Positions 22,598 through 30,956 of a DNA stretch of 64,000 bases are shown piece by piece; position 1 is the stretch's first letter; each line of letters starts with the position of its first letter. The translations under genes and the position numbers were made by a program. This stretch comes from Sabulicella glaciei (lineage in GTDB: Bacteria > Pseudomonadota > Alphaproteobacteria > Acetobacterales > Acetobacteraceae), in NCBI RefSeq assembly GCF_026183895.1, contig NZ_JAPFQI010000017.1, positions 34,293-98,292 of the forward strand, read 5' to 3'. The notes beneath the pieces are model-generated. The model was not told the DNA's origin. It saw nothing but the letters and a program-made list of their open reading frames with translations, and searched no databases.

Positions 22598-23478
22598 AGC
22601 GCGTCCTCGTCACCGGCAAGGGCGGGCAGCTGGCCACCGGCCTCGCGGAAAGCCTTCCCGCACTGGGCTTCGAGGCGCTGCTGGTGGGCCAGCCGGAGTT
22701 CGAGTTCGACCAGCCCGCAACGGTGGAGGCCGCCTTTCGCGATGCCGCGCCGGATGCGGTGATCAACGCCGCCGCCTGGACGGCCGTGGACGCGGCGGAG
22801 GATGACGAGACGGGTGCCTTCCGCGCCAATGCCATCGGCCCCGAGCTGGTCGCGCGGCTTTGCGCAGCGCGCGGCCTGCCGCTGCTGCAGGTCAGCACGG
22901 ACTACGTCTATGACGGGCGCAAGGGCACGCCGTACTCCGAGGATGACGCGCCCAATCCGCTCGGCGCCTATGGGCGCACCAAGCTGGCGGGGGAATGGGC
23001 GGCGCTGGCGGTGAACCCGAAGACGGCGGTGTTCCGCACCGCCTGGGTGTTCAGCGCGGTCGGCCGCAACTTCGTGAAGACCATGCTGGCCGTCGGCGCG
23101 CAGCGCCCCGAGCTACGCGTGGTGGCGGACCAGCACGGCAATCCCACCGCAGCGCCCGACCTCGCCGACGCGCTGGCCGGCGTGCTGGCCCGCATCCGCG
23201 ACGAGGGGTGGCGGGACGCGCATCGCGGCGTGTTCCACATGGCCGGCGGCGGGTACGCCAGCTGGCACGAATTCGCCGAGGCGATCTTTGCCGCCGCGGC
23301 GCCATTCGGCGAGCCGCGGCCGGTCGTTCATCCCATCGCCACGCACGAATATCCGATGAAGGCCACGCGCCCCGCCGATGGGCGGCTGGACCAGCGGAAG
23401 CTGCATGCCGTGTTCGGCGTCGCCCTGCCGCCCTGGCAGCAGGGGCTCGAACGGGTGATCCGGGCGCTGCACCCCTGA
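22594..23478 (+). CDS. rmlD: dTDP-4-dehydrorhamnose reductase
   Basis: A 294-residue SDR that completes dTDP-L-rhamnose. The nucleotide motif TGKGGQLATGL is at the N-terminus, with STDYVYDG and the catalytic YGRTKLAGE later. GTG start overlaps the rmlC stop. Its own stop (TGA 23476-23478) overlaps the first codon of the glycosyltransferase that follows. Confidence 0.95.
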   Translation: MKRVLVTGKGGQLATGLAESLPALGFEALLVGQPEFEFDQPATVEAAFRDAAPDAVINAAAWTAVDAAEDDETGAFRANAIGPELVARLCAARGLPLLQVSTDYVYDGRKGTPYSEDDAPNPLGAYGRTKLAGEWAALAVNPKTAVFRTAWVFSAVGRNFVKTMLAVGAQRPELRVVADQHGNPTAAPDLADALAGVLARIRDEGWRDAHRGVFHMAGGGYASWHEFAEAIFAAAAPFGEPRPVVHPIATHEYPMKATRPADGRLDQRKLHAVFGVALPPWQQGLERVIRALHP

Positions 23479-24377
23479 GCCTACCGCGCATCCTCGTCCT
23501 GCTTTCCACCTTCGACGGGGAAGCGCATCTCGGCGCGCAGCTCGACAGCCTCGCGCGGCAGGAGGGGGTGGATTGGCGCCTCCTCGTCCGCGACGACGGC
23601 TCCTCCGACGGGACGCCGGCGCTGCTCGACGGTTTCGCGGCGGCGCATCCGGGGCGGGTGCGGCGCTTGCCGGGCGGGGAAAGGCTGGGGGCGCTCCCCT
23701 CCTTCACCGCGCTGCTGCGCGCGGCGGAAGGGGGCGACGCCTATGCCTTCATGGACCAAGACGATGTGTGGCTGCCGGGCAAGCTCGCCCGCGCCGCGCG
23801 CCTCCTAAGCGAGGGCCGGGAAGCGGTCTGCGGGCGGCTGCGCCTCGTTGATTCGGGGCTAAACCCCTTGGGATTTTCAGCCGTTCCGAGTGTTCCGCCG
23901 CGCTTCGCCTCGCTGCTCGCACACAATGTTGCAGCTGGCTGCACCATGGCGATGTCGCCGCGCGGCCGCGATATGGCCCTGGCCGCGCCGCCGCCACCTG
24001 GCACGATGCACGACTGGTGGTGCGCGCTGTTGGTGACGGGACAGGGCGGGCGTCTCCTCTTCGACGAGGAGCCGTGCATGCTCTACCGGCTGCATGGCGC
24101 GAACCAAGTGGGCGGCGCAGCCAGCCTGCCATCCCGCGCGCTGCGCGCGTTGCGGGGCGGAAGGCCGGACGGGCTGCGCCTCCTGCGATCGCATCTGCGT
24201 GGGTTGGAGGGCGTCGTCCTGTCGCCGGAGGCAGGAGAAGCGGCCGCGAAGCTGCGCCGCATGGCGGAAGTCGGCCCGGCGGAACGGCTGCGTCTCAGGC
24301 GGGAGGCAGGGTTCCGCCACCATGCGGCGCTGGGGGATGCGCTGCTGACTCTCTGGCTGCTCGTCGCGCCACCGTGA
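23475..24377 (+). CDS. GT2-family glycosyltransferase, probable CTG start
   Basis: A protein of about 300 residues with a GT-A fold: ILVLLSTFDGEAHLGAQLDSLARQ, the nucleotide motif VRDDGSSDGT and the metal motif FMDQDDVWLPGK are all family hallmarks (rhamnosyltransferase-like). The first plausible residues follow a CTG at 23475 that overlaps the rmlD stop as CTGA. No ATG, GTG or TTG lies in frame near the domain start, so a CTG start or coupling from rmlD is likely. The gene runs on in the rml operon, so its donor may be dTDP-rhamnose. Its 3' end overlaps the convergent glycosyltransferase by 83 bases. Confidence 0.85.
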   Translation: MSLPRILVLLSTFDGEAHLGAQLDSLARQEGVDWRLLVRDDGSSDGTPALLDGFAAAHPGRVRRLPGGERLGALPSFTALLRAAEGGDAYAFMDQDDVWLPGKLARAARLLSEGREAVCGRLRLVDSGLNPLGFSAVPSVPPRFASLLAHNVAAGCTMAMSPRGRDMALAAPPPPGTMHDWWCALLVTGQGGRLLFDEEPCMLYRLHGANQVGGAASLPSRALRALRGGRPDGLRLLRSHLRGLEGVVLSPEAGEAAAKLRRMAEVGPAERLRLRREAGFRHHAALGDALLTLWLLVAPP

Positions 24378-26544
24378 AGGCATCCTCCAGCGCCGCGCGC
24401 ACCGCTGCGGGGGAAAGCCGCTCGCGCACGTAGCTGTGTTGCGCGATCGAGGTCGTCCGCCAGGTGTCTTCGTCGTTGAGCAGGCGCAGCGCTGCATCAG
24501 CCAGGGCTTGCGCGTCGTCCGCCACGGCGCAGGGCGCGTCGCGCAGCCCCTGCACGCCTACCGGCGTCGTCACCAGCGGCAGGCCCTCCTGCATGGCCTC
24601 CACCACTTTCAACTTCACTCCGGCGCCGAAGCGCAGCGGGCAGATGGCGACGCGCGCCTTGGCATAGCGGCGGCGCAGCTCGGCATCGGAAACGCGGCCC
24701 GTCACCTCCACCCTCGGCCCCGCCAAGGCCGCGACGGCCGGGGTCGGGTTTGATCCGACTAGGGCGAGGCGCGTGCCGGGCCGGACGGCCTCGATGCGCG
24801 GCAGGATCTCGCCGACTAGCCAGGTGGCGGCGTCCACGTTCGGCGGATGCGCAAAGCCCGCGACGAAGAGCAACCCTTCGCGGCCTTCGGGCCCGGGCGC
24901 TTCCGCCGTCGCCTCGGGCAGGGTGAAGGAGAGCAGCGTCCTCGTCGCCGTGCCGGGGACGAGGCGACGCACCGCCTCCGTTTCCTCGTCGGACAGGTAG
25001 ATCACTAGGTCGGACTCGGCCCAGACGGTACGCTCCTGCTCCAGCAGGCGCGCCGCTTCCTCGCGCAGCGTGGCGGCGCGCTCGGGCGATTCCGCGTCCA
25101 GTAGCGCGGCCTCGCGCTCCATGCGCTCGTGGTGCAGGTCATGGCCGTAGTACAGAATGGGCGCGTGCGGGGCGTGGCGCTTCAGTGCTGGCAGCAGCGC
25201 CTCCGCCACGTGCGGGCGGGACAGGATGACCTCATCCAGTTCCGCGCCATGGGTGCGGGCCCAATCCTCGAAACTGGGGCGGCGCGGGCCGATGGGGCAT
25301 TCGACGCCGAGCGCCTCCAGCGCCTGCCGGTAGCCCGGCATGTCGAGTCCGTTCAGCGCCCAGAACTTCACCACGTGGCCCTGGGTCAGCAGTGCTTCCA
25401 CCAGCGAGAGCGTGGCGCGCGAGCCGGCATCCTGGTCGGGGGTGAGGAGGTTGTTGTCGGCCAGCAGCACCACGCGCCGCGCGCCGCCCTTCGGCGCCCG
25501 GTCGCGCGCGCGGATAAGGTTGGTCGCGGGTTCCTCGCGAAGATCCATGGCCGCGCGGTGGCGCGCGTGCAGCTTGCGGAGATTGGTGACCTGGTGCGCC
25601 TTGATCCCCTTGGTCACGTCGGTTCCATGCGACGCGCCTTCGTGATGGATCACCGTGGCACTCGGGACGTAGAGGGTGCGCCATCCCGCTGCGCGCAGGC
25701 GGAAGGCGAGGTCCGTGTCCTCGCAATAGGCGGGCAGGAACTCCTCGTCGAAGCCGCCCATCGCTTCCCATGCGGCGCGGGGCAGCATGATGGCGGCGCC
25801 GGAGCAGTAATCCACCTCGCGCAGATAGGTGTATTCCGACCGGCGCGGGTCCTGCCAGTTGCCCCAGTTCCAGGCCGAGCCGTCGCGCCAGAGCAGCCCG
25901 CCCGCCTCCTGCAACCAGCCCTTTGGGTAAAGCAGCCGCGCCCCGGCCAGCCCGACCGGACCGGGAAAGCCCATATGCGGCACGGTGATCGCGGCGTGCA
26001 GCGCGTCCAGCGCGCCGGGCATCACCTCGGTGTCGTTGTTCAACAGGAACAGGAACTCGCCCCGTGCCTCCGCCATGGCCGCGTTGGCGGAGCGCAGGAA
26101 GCCGAGATTCTCCGGCCACTCGAAGAAGCGCAGCCCCTGCACGTCGCGCAGCCGCACCATCTCGGGATCGCCCGAGGCATCCTCGGCCAGGATCACCTCG
26201 AAGGGCAGGGCAGGGGGATAGGCGGCGAGGGTGGCGAGGCAGCGCAGGCAATGGGTCAGCTGGCCATAGGCCGGGATCACCACCGAGATGACCGGCTGCT
26301 CCGAGGTCGGAAGGCGCAGCTCCTTTGGGTCGGGCAGGCGGAAAGGCGCGGGAAGCCCCAGCTTGCCGCGCATGTCGAGGCGCCATCCCAAAGCCACCAG
26401 CGTCCGCTCCGCGACAAAGGACAGCCGCGCCTTCACGTAGCCGCGGCGCTCCCACAGCTCGTGCCGCAGCCGGCCCTCGCGCGTCCATTCGACGATGCGC
26501 CGGCTGCGGCGGAGCTGGCGGCGGAGGAAGGTCTCGGTGGGCAT
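24295..26544 (-). CDS. two-domain glycosyltransferase (GT2 + GT4-like)
   Basis: A 749-residue cytosolic enzyme. Residues about 85-320 form a GT2 domain (VISVVIPAYGQLTHCLRCL, LLNNDTEVMPG, and FLPAYCEDTDLAFRLRAAGW). Residues about 365-735 form a GT4/GT-B domain with the typical C-terminal donor site (RRYAKARVAICPLRFGAGVKLKVVEAMQEGLPLVTTPVG). The first 80 residues are basic and helical. Such fusions add two sugars in turn or polymerise a repeat. It is divergent from the UDP-glucuronate epimerase gene across 130 bases. Substrates cannot be assigned. Confidence 0.88.
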   Translation of the reverse strand: MPTETFLRRQLRRSRRIVEWTREGRLRHELWERRGYVKARLSFVAERTLVALGWRLDMRGKLGLPAPFRLPDPKELRLPTSEQPVISVVIPAYGQLTHCLRCLATLAAYPPALPFEVILAEDASGDPEMVRLRDVQGLRFFEWPENLGFLRSANAAMAEARGEFLFLLNNDTEVMPGALDALHAAITVPHMGFPGPVGLAGARLLYPKGWLQEAGGLLWRDGSAWNWGNWQDPRRSEYTYLREVDYCSGAAIMLPRAAWEAMGGFDEEFLPAYCEDTDLAFRLRAAGWRTLYVPSATVIHHEGASHGTDVTKGIKAHQVTNLRKLHARHRAAMDLREEPATNLIRARDRAPKGGARRVVLLADNNLLTPDQDAGSRATLSLVEALLTQGHVVKFWALNGLDMPGYRQALEALGVECPIGPRRPSFEDWARTHGAELDEVILSRPHVAEALLPALKRHAPHAPILYYGHDLHHERMEREAALLDAESPERAATLREEAARLLEQERTVWAESDLVIYLSDEETEAVRRLVPGTATRTLLSFTLPEATAEAPGPEGREGLLFVAGFAHPPNVDAATWLVGEILPRIEAVRPGTRLALVGSNPTPAVAALAGPRVEVTGRVSDAELRRRYAKARVAICPLRFGAGVKLKVVEAMQEGLPLVTTPVGVQGLRDAPCAVADDAQALADAALRLLNDEDTWRTTSIAQHSYVRERLSPAAVRAALEDAFTVARRAARESAAHPPAPHGGGTLPPA

Positions 26545-26674
26545 CTTGGAGGGGTGATAGCAGGGGGGCGGCGGTGCGCAACCGGCTTCCCCCGCGTGGA
26601 GAGGACGGCTAGAGCATCAGCCATGATCCCACGCGCGCCGACCGGCTCCCTCCCTTCCCGAGACGCCGGCTGAC

Positions 26675-27655
26675 ATGGGCGCCGTGCTCGTCACCGGCGC
26701 GGCCGGCTTCATCGGCGCGCATCTCTGCCGGGCGCTTCTCGCGCGCGGCGAGGAGGTAGTGGGGCTCGACAACCTCAACCCCTATTACGACCCGGCGCTG
26801 AAGCGTCGACGCCTTGCTGCGCTGACCGAGGGGGCACGGCCAGGGCAGTTCCGCTTCCACCAGCTTGACCTCGCGGATCATGAGGCGGTGCTGGCGCTGA
26901 TGGCGGCGGAAGCGGGGCTGGACCGGGTCGCGCATCTTGGCGCGCAGGCGGGGGTGCGCTGGTCGCTGGAGCAGCCCTTCGCCTACACGGCGAGCAACGT
27001 CACCGGCCAGCTTTCGGTGCTGGAAGGGGTGCGCCGGGCGGAAGGACGCATCCGTCACACCGTCTATGCCTCCACCTCCTCCGTCTACGGGGCTCGCACG
27101 GACGGCGCCTTCCGCGAGGGGGACCGGACCGACCATCCCGCCTCGCTCTACGCCGCCACCAAGAAGGCGGGCGAGGTCATGGCCGACAGCTACGTGTGCC
27201 TCTACGGGCTGCGGCTGACGGGGCTTCGCTTCTTCACCGTCTATGGTCCCTGGGGCCGGCCGGACATGGCGGTCTGGCTCTTCACCGACGCGATGACCCA
27301 AGGCCGGCCGATCCGCCTGTTCAACGAGGGACGGATGCGTCGCGACTTCACCTTCGTGGAGGACATCGTGGCCGGGGTGCTGGCGGCGCTGGACCATCCG
27401 CCGGAGGCGCCGGCGCATCGTCTCTATAATATAGGCAACAGCCAGCCCGAGGAGCTGACCGAGCTGGTCGCGGCCCTGGAGGAGGAACTCGGCGTGAAGG
27501 CGCAGCTGGAACTCCTGCCCATGCAGCCCGGCGACGTGCCTACCACCTTCGCCGACACCTCCGCCATGCGGCGCGACTTCGGCTGGGCGCCGACGACGCG
27601 GCTGCGCGACGGCGTCGGCCATTGGGCGCGCTGGTGGCGGGAGTATCACGGGTGA
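26675..27655 (+). CDS. UDP-glucuronate 4-epimerase-like SDR
   Basis: A 326-residue extended SDR. It has the N-terminal TGAAGFIGAHL motif and GLDNLNPYYDPALKRRRL, which is typical of UDP-glucuronate 4-epimerases, plus YASTSSVYG, SLYAATKKAGE and RFFTVYGPWGRPDMA. It would make UDP-galacturonate for a surface glycan. The stop overlaps the hldE start (GTGA), coupling the two genes. Confidence 0.87.
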   Translation: MGAVLVTGAAGFIGAHLCRALLARGEEVVGLDNLNPYYDPALKRRRLAALTEGARPGQFRFHQLDLADHEAVLALMAAEAGLDRVAHLGAQAGVRWSLEQPFAYTASNVTGQLSVLEGVRRAEGRIRHTVYASTSSVYGARTDGAFREGDRTDHPASLYAATKKAGEVMADSYVCLYGLRLTGLRFFTVYGPWGRPDMAVWLFTDAMTQGRPIRLFNEGRMRRDFTFVEDIVAGVLAALDHPPEAPAHRLYNIGNSQPEELTELVAALEEELGVKAQLELLPMQPGDVPTTFADTSAMRRDFGWAPTTRLRDGVGHWARWWREYHG

Positions 27656-29070
27656 CCCCGCTGCTGCCGCGGCGCGTCGTGGTGCTCGGCGATGTGATGC
27701 TCGACCGCTTCCTGTATGGCGAGGCACGGCGGCTTTCGCCCGAGGCGCCGGTGCCGGTGGTGCGGCTCGGCCGGCGCGACTCCATGGCGGGCGGCGCGGG
27801 CAACGTGGCGCGCAACCTGGAAGCCCTGGGCGGCGAACCCTCCCTGCTGGCCCTCGCGGGGGAGGATGCGGAGGGCGAGGAACTCGCGGGTCTGCTCGGC
27901 CCGGCCGCGCGCCTGGTGCGCCGCCCCGGTCGCCGCACCACGGTGAAGCTGCGCGTCATCGCCGCGCGGCAGCAGGTGGTGCGGGTGGACGAGGAGCAGG
28001 AGCGCCCCGCCGACACTGCGGAGGAGGAGGCCCTGATCCAGGCCCTCGCCGACTCGTTGCCGGGGGCCGGGGCGCTGGTCCTTTCCGACTACGCGAAGGG
28101 CGTGCTGACGCCGCGGCTTTGCGCCGAGGCGATCACCATGGCGCGCGCGGCCGGGGTGCCCTGCCTTGTGGATCCCAAGGGGCGCGACTTCGCCCGCTAT
28201 GCCGGCGCCGACCTCCTCACCCCCAATGCCGCCGAACTGGCCGAGGCGACGGGGATGCCCATCGCGTCGGATGCCGAGGCCGAGGCGGCGGCGCGCGCCC
28301 TGCTGGAACGCGTGCCGGTAAGGGCAGTGCTCGCCACGCGGTCGGAGAAGGGAATGCTGTTGGTGCCGCGCGACGGCGCGGCCGCCTCCGTCCCCGCCCA
28401 GGCGCGGGAGGTGTTCGACGTGTCGGGTGCTGGCGACACGGCAATCGCCACGCTGGCGCTGTCCGTCGCGAATGGGCGCGACCTGGAGGAGGCGATGCGC
28501 CTCGCCAATGCCGCCGCGGGGATCGTGGTCGGCAAGCTGGGCACCGCCACATGCTCCGCCGCGGAGCTGGACCATGCGCTGCGCGAGGCGGAAGGCGCGG
28601 TGGGCGAGGCCCTGGCAGGCGCGGATGCGGCGCGTCTGGTGCGGGAATGGCAGGCGGCGGGGCTGCGCGTGGGGTTCGCCAATGGCTGCTTCGACATCCT
28701 GCATGCGGGCCACGTGCGGCTGCTGCGCGACGCGCGGCGCCATTGCGACCGGCTGGTGGTGGCGTTGAACGACGATGCGAGCGTGGCTCGGCTGAAGGGG
28801 GAGGGGCGTCCGCTCAACTCGCTGGCTGACCGGGCCGCGGTGATCGGCGCGCTGGCGGCGGTGGACGCGGTGACGAGCTTCGGTGAGGACACGCCGCTGG
28901 AAATGATCCTCCAGCTGCGGCCCGACCGCCTATTCAAGGGCAGCGATTACCGGCTGGATCAGGTGGTGGGTGCGCCTGAGATGGCGTCCTGGGGCGGGGA
29001 GACCGTCCTGCTCGACCTGTTGCCGGGGCGGAGCACGACGCGTCTGGTAGAGAAGGCGCGGCGGGACTGA
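27652..29070 (+). CDS. hldE: bifunctional heptose kinase/adenylyltransferase HldE
   Basis: A 472-residue fusion. The N-terminal PfkB/ribokinase domain (about 1-315; VLGDVMLDRFLYGEARRLSPEAPVPVV, GGAGNVARNL, and the catalytic SGAGDTAIA) phosphorylates heptose 7-phosphate. The C-terminal nucleotidyltransferase domain (about 340-472; FANGCFDILHAGHVRLL with the HxGH motif) makes ADP-heptose. Start GTG at 27652 overlaps the epimerase stop. It feeds LPS core or heptose-containing glycans; gmhA, gmhB and hldD are not in the window. Confidence 0.94.
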   Translation: MTPLLPRRVVVLGDVMLDRFLYGEARRLSPEAPVPVVRLGRRDSMAGGAGNVARNLEALGGEPSLLALAGEDAEGEELAGLLGPAARLVRRPGRRTTVKLRVIAARQQVVRVDEEQERPADTAEEEALIQALADSLPGAGALVLSDYAKGVLTPRLCAEAITMARAAGVPCLVDPKGRDFARYAGADLLTPNAAELAEATGMPIASDAEAEAAARALLERVPVRAVLATRSEKGMLLVPRDGAAASVPAQAREVFDVSGAGDTAIATLALSVANGRDLEEAMRLANAAAGIVVGKLGTATCSAAELDHALREAEGAVGEALAGADAARLVREWQAAGLRVGFANGCFDILHAGHVRLLRDARRHCDRLVVALNDDASVARLKGEGRPLNSLADRAAVIGALAAVDAVTSFGEDTPLEMILQLRPDRLFKGSDYRLDQVVGAPEMASWGGETVLLDLLPGRSTTRLVEKARRD

Positions 29071-29364
29071 GGTCCGGGGGCTGCCTCCGCGGCGGTTCGG
29101 CTTCCAGCCTGACTTGCGGTGATGCCCGTGCTCGACAGCCGTGGCGCCTTCAGCCTTTCGCCATGAAACCGGCCGATGGGGTGCGATCCGCGGGTAACTG
29201 CACGCGTGCCCTGCATGTGGGCACTCGGTGCGGCGCCTGCGCTCGAGTCCACAACGGAAAGTGATTGGCTTCCGAAAGGAGAGGAGGTTCGGCGGTCTTT
29301 GCAGTCCAGAAAATGAGACGTCGTGCTGGATTTCAAGCCCCTGAAAGCAAGAAGGAATATTCCA

Positions 29365-29380
29365 TGGCATGTGAATTGCA
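29365..29380 (+). promoter_or_regulatory. sigma-54 (RpoN) promoter, -24/-12 type
   Basis: The sequence TGGCATGTGAATTGCA matches the RpoN consensus TGGCAYG-N4-TTGCW at every defined position, with GG and GC correctly spaced. It lies 59 bases before the ATG of the PEP-CTERM-like gene. Sigma-54 boxes ahead of PEP-CTERM genes, worked by the PrsK/PrsR two-component system, are an established pattern; neither regulator is in this window. Confidence 0.8.
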
Positions 29381-29390
29381 TGGTACATCG

Positions 29391-29410
29391 TGGAGGAGAA
29401 AGATCCTCCA
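29391..29410 (+). promoter_or_regulatory. hairpin at the predicted 5' end of the PEP-CTERM-like mRNA
   Basis: A perfect 7-bp inverted repeat with a six-base loop (TGGAGGA, loop GAAAGA, TCCTCCA). It begins about 12 bases after the -12 element, which is where sigma-54 transcripts start. It could stabilise the 5' end or, because the left arm contains GGAGGA, affect ribosome binding; the real ribosome site is GAGGG near 29428-29432. Confidence 0.5.
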
Positions 29411-29438
29411 CCCAGGCTGCATCTAATGAGGGCAAGAA

Positions 29439-29999
29439 ATGCGGAAGCTTCTCTTGGCGACCGTTGCGTTGGTGGGGGTTGCTCTGGCTGCTCCCGGCGC
29501 ACAGGCCGCTCTCATCGCGACGATCGAAGGCAATGCTTGCGCGGGTGAGTTCGGCACGCCCCCGAATTGTGTCACTTCGGGCACCTATAACGGCGTGACC
29601 CTGAATCAGACCCCGCTCATCGCCAAGTTCGACTTCAACGAGAATGGCATCGTTACGGCGTTCACGCCTGGAATTTTCCCCACGATCGATGGGTGGGAGT
29701 TCAGCTTCGCCTTCGGGCCCGGGGGTACAGGCGACGCCACCTACACCTATACGCCGGGCGCGGGTGACCCCCTGCTCCAGTATGTGGCAGTGAAGGGCGG
29801 CCCGAACTTCAACCTTTTCACCACCCCCGGCTCCGGCTCGGACACCGTCTTCACGCCCACCAACCCGGGCGGCAACCTGCGCGGCCTGTCGAACATCAGC
29901 TTCTACGACACTCTGGTGCCGGTGCCGGCCCCTGCGGGCCTCATGCTGCTCGGGGCCGGTTTGCTCGGCCTTGGATTGATGCGCCGCAAGGCGGCCTAG
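29439..29999 (+). CDS. PEP-CTERM-like sorted surface protein
   Basis: A 186-residue protein with a signal peptide (residues 1-23, ending AQA), a Gly/Thr/Pro-rich extracellular body of about 135 residues with two Cys (CAGEFGTPPNC), and a C-terminal sorting tail: VPVPAPAG, a hydrophobic helix, then RRKAA. This tripartite tail is that of PEP-CTERM/VPxP-CTERM proteins, which are cut by an exosortase and linked to the exopolysaccharide matrix. The body matches nothing I recognise. A near-identical tail is found in the partial gene at the right window edge. Expression is probably RpoN dependent. Confidence 0.85.
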   Translation: MRKLLLATVALVGVALAAPGAQAALIATIEGNACAGEFGTPPNCVTSGTYNGVTLNQTPLIAKFDFNENGIVTAFTPGIFPTIDGWEFSFAFGPGGTGDATYTYTPGAGDPLLQYVAVKGGPNFNLFTTPGSGSDTVFTPTNPGGNLRGLSNISFYDTLVPVPAPAGLMLLGAGLLGLGLMRRKAA

Positions 30000-30022
30000 C
30001 ACCGCAGCCCTGGTGCAGCAGA

Positions 30023-30056
30023 GCGCGCGTCCGGTGCGATCCGGGCGCGCGCTTCC
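30023..30056 (+). terminator. terminator-like hairpin after the PEP-CTERM-like gene
   Basis: A 12-bp stem (30023-30034 with 30041-30052, one G-T pair) with a six-base loop, followed by TTCC. It begins 23 bases after the stop. The short T-run makes it a weak intrinsic terminator. Confidence 0.7.
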
Positions 30057-30287
30057 ATGGGTGACGGTCGGCGCGTACGATCCGGCCAAGCAGCCTACAT
30101 GGCTGCCTCATATGGGCAGACAGACCGAGCCGCCCGCTATTCCTATGGGTGCGCCGGCAAGAAATTGATGAAGCGTGGAACGGTGCCATCCGCGCTGACG
30201 TCGCACGGCCCGTGTGTCGGTGACGGCCTTCCGAGCGGAAGACCCCTGGGGAAAGCGCGGGCACTGACCGCAAGGTCGAGTAAGCAA

Positions 30288-30314
30288 GCCGGGCCCCGTT
30301 TCGCGGGGCCCGGC
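30288..30314 (-). terminator. hairpin after the RTX fragment
   Basis: A perfect 11-bp stem (GCCGGGCCCCG, loop TTTCG, CGGGGCCCGGC) lies 11 bases beyond the stop of the minus-strand RTX fragment. Only a TT follows on that strand, so the termination call rests mainly on stem strength and place. Confidence 0.65.
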
Positions 30315-30324
30315 GGGTGTTGCG

Positions 30325-30764
30325 TCACAGGAAGGAGAAGTCCTTCTGGGACAGCATGGCGGCCTTGATGCCGTCCATGACGACCGCCATGTCGGCCATG
30401 CCGTCGCCGTTCACGTCGAGCTGCATGGTCGAGGTCGCGTCGTTGAAGCGGGCTTGGGTGAAGCCCAGCTTGGTGAAGCCGTTCGCGCCCAGCCACATGA
30501 AGTTCTTGTGGCCCAGCCCCTCGAAGGCCAGAAGGTCCTGGCCCGGCTTGAAGTCGGTGATGCGGTCCGGCGCCGCCAGCATGGAGTCCAGCGTCGAGGT
30601 GAACACGAACCGGTCCGGCCCGCCGCCGCCGGTCATCCGGTCCTGGCCCAGCCCGCCGACGCTCACATCCGCCCCCACCGCCGCCGGTCAGGTAGTCGTC
30701 GCCGCCCCGGCCCTCGAGCCGCGTCGCCGTGTTGCCGATGGCCCTGATCTGGTCCGTGCGCTTC
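30325..30764 (-). pseudogene. 3' fragment of an RTX/serralysin-type calcium-binding protein gene
   Basis: The last 117 codons (30325-30678) encode a C-terminal domain of the Peptidase_M10_C/serralysin type: GGLGQDRMTGGGGPDRFVF, DRITDFKPGQDLLAFEG, and DVNGDGMADMAVVMDG. Upstream, the matching RTX repeat LEGRGGDDYLTGGGG continues in another frame, so a frameshift lies near 30680. At about 30765 the RTX coding sequence stops abruptly and IS110-type sequence begins. The gene is thus truncated at its 5' end by a mobile element and frameshifted. The intact gene would have encoded a secreted calcium-binding protein exported by a type I system. Confidence 0.8.
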
Positions 30765-30956
30765 CAGCAGGCGGCCCCAGTGGTGGGCTCCGCCGCTGAC
30801 TTACGTCACGAGCTCCGTTGGTTCGAATGAGGTCACGAAAGCCGTGAACCGGGGGCGAGACAGGTTGCGCCGCAGCACCGCGCGGTCCGCCTCGTCGATC
30901 CCATGGACGGTGAACATGGCCTTGGACGTGTCGACGGCAATGCGCTTGAATGCCAT
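30765..30956 (-). mobile_element. IS110-family transposase N-terminal remnant
   Basis: From the ATG at 30956 the frame reads MAFKRIAVDTSKAMFTVHG, the start of an IS110-family DEDD recombinase with its first catalytic Asp. It then runs to a stop codon (TAA) within a stretch whose continuation SGGAHHWGRLLEAHG matches the next conserved IS110 block. After that codon the sequence changes directly into the RTX fragment. About 60 codons survive, so it is dead. Confidence 0.75.

Larger units (their letters stand above)
29071..29438. other. promoter and leader region of the PEP-CTERM-like gene
   Basis: The stretch between hldE and the PEP-CTERM-like gene has no convincing gene. Its right third holds a sigma-54-type promoter (29365-29380), a hairpin at the expected start of the transcript (29391-29410) and a GAGGG ribosome site. 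Nothing recognisable was found in 29071-29360. Confidence 0.6.
30000..30324. other. intergenic region between the PEP-CTERM-like gene and the RTX pseudogene
   Basis: It holds two hairpins, one ending the PEP-CTERM-like gene (30023-30056) and one ending the minus-strand RTX fragment (30288-30314). Between them I see no gene; the open frames there are short shadows. Confidence 0.5.
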
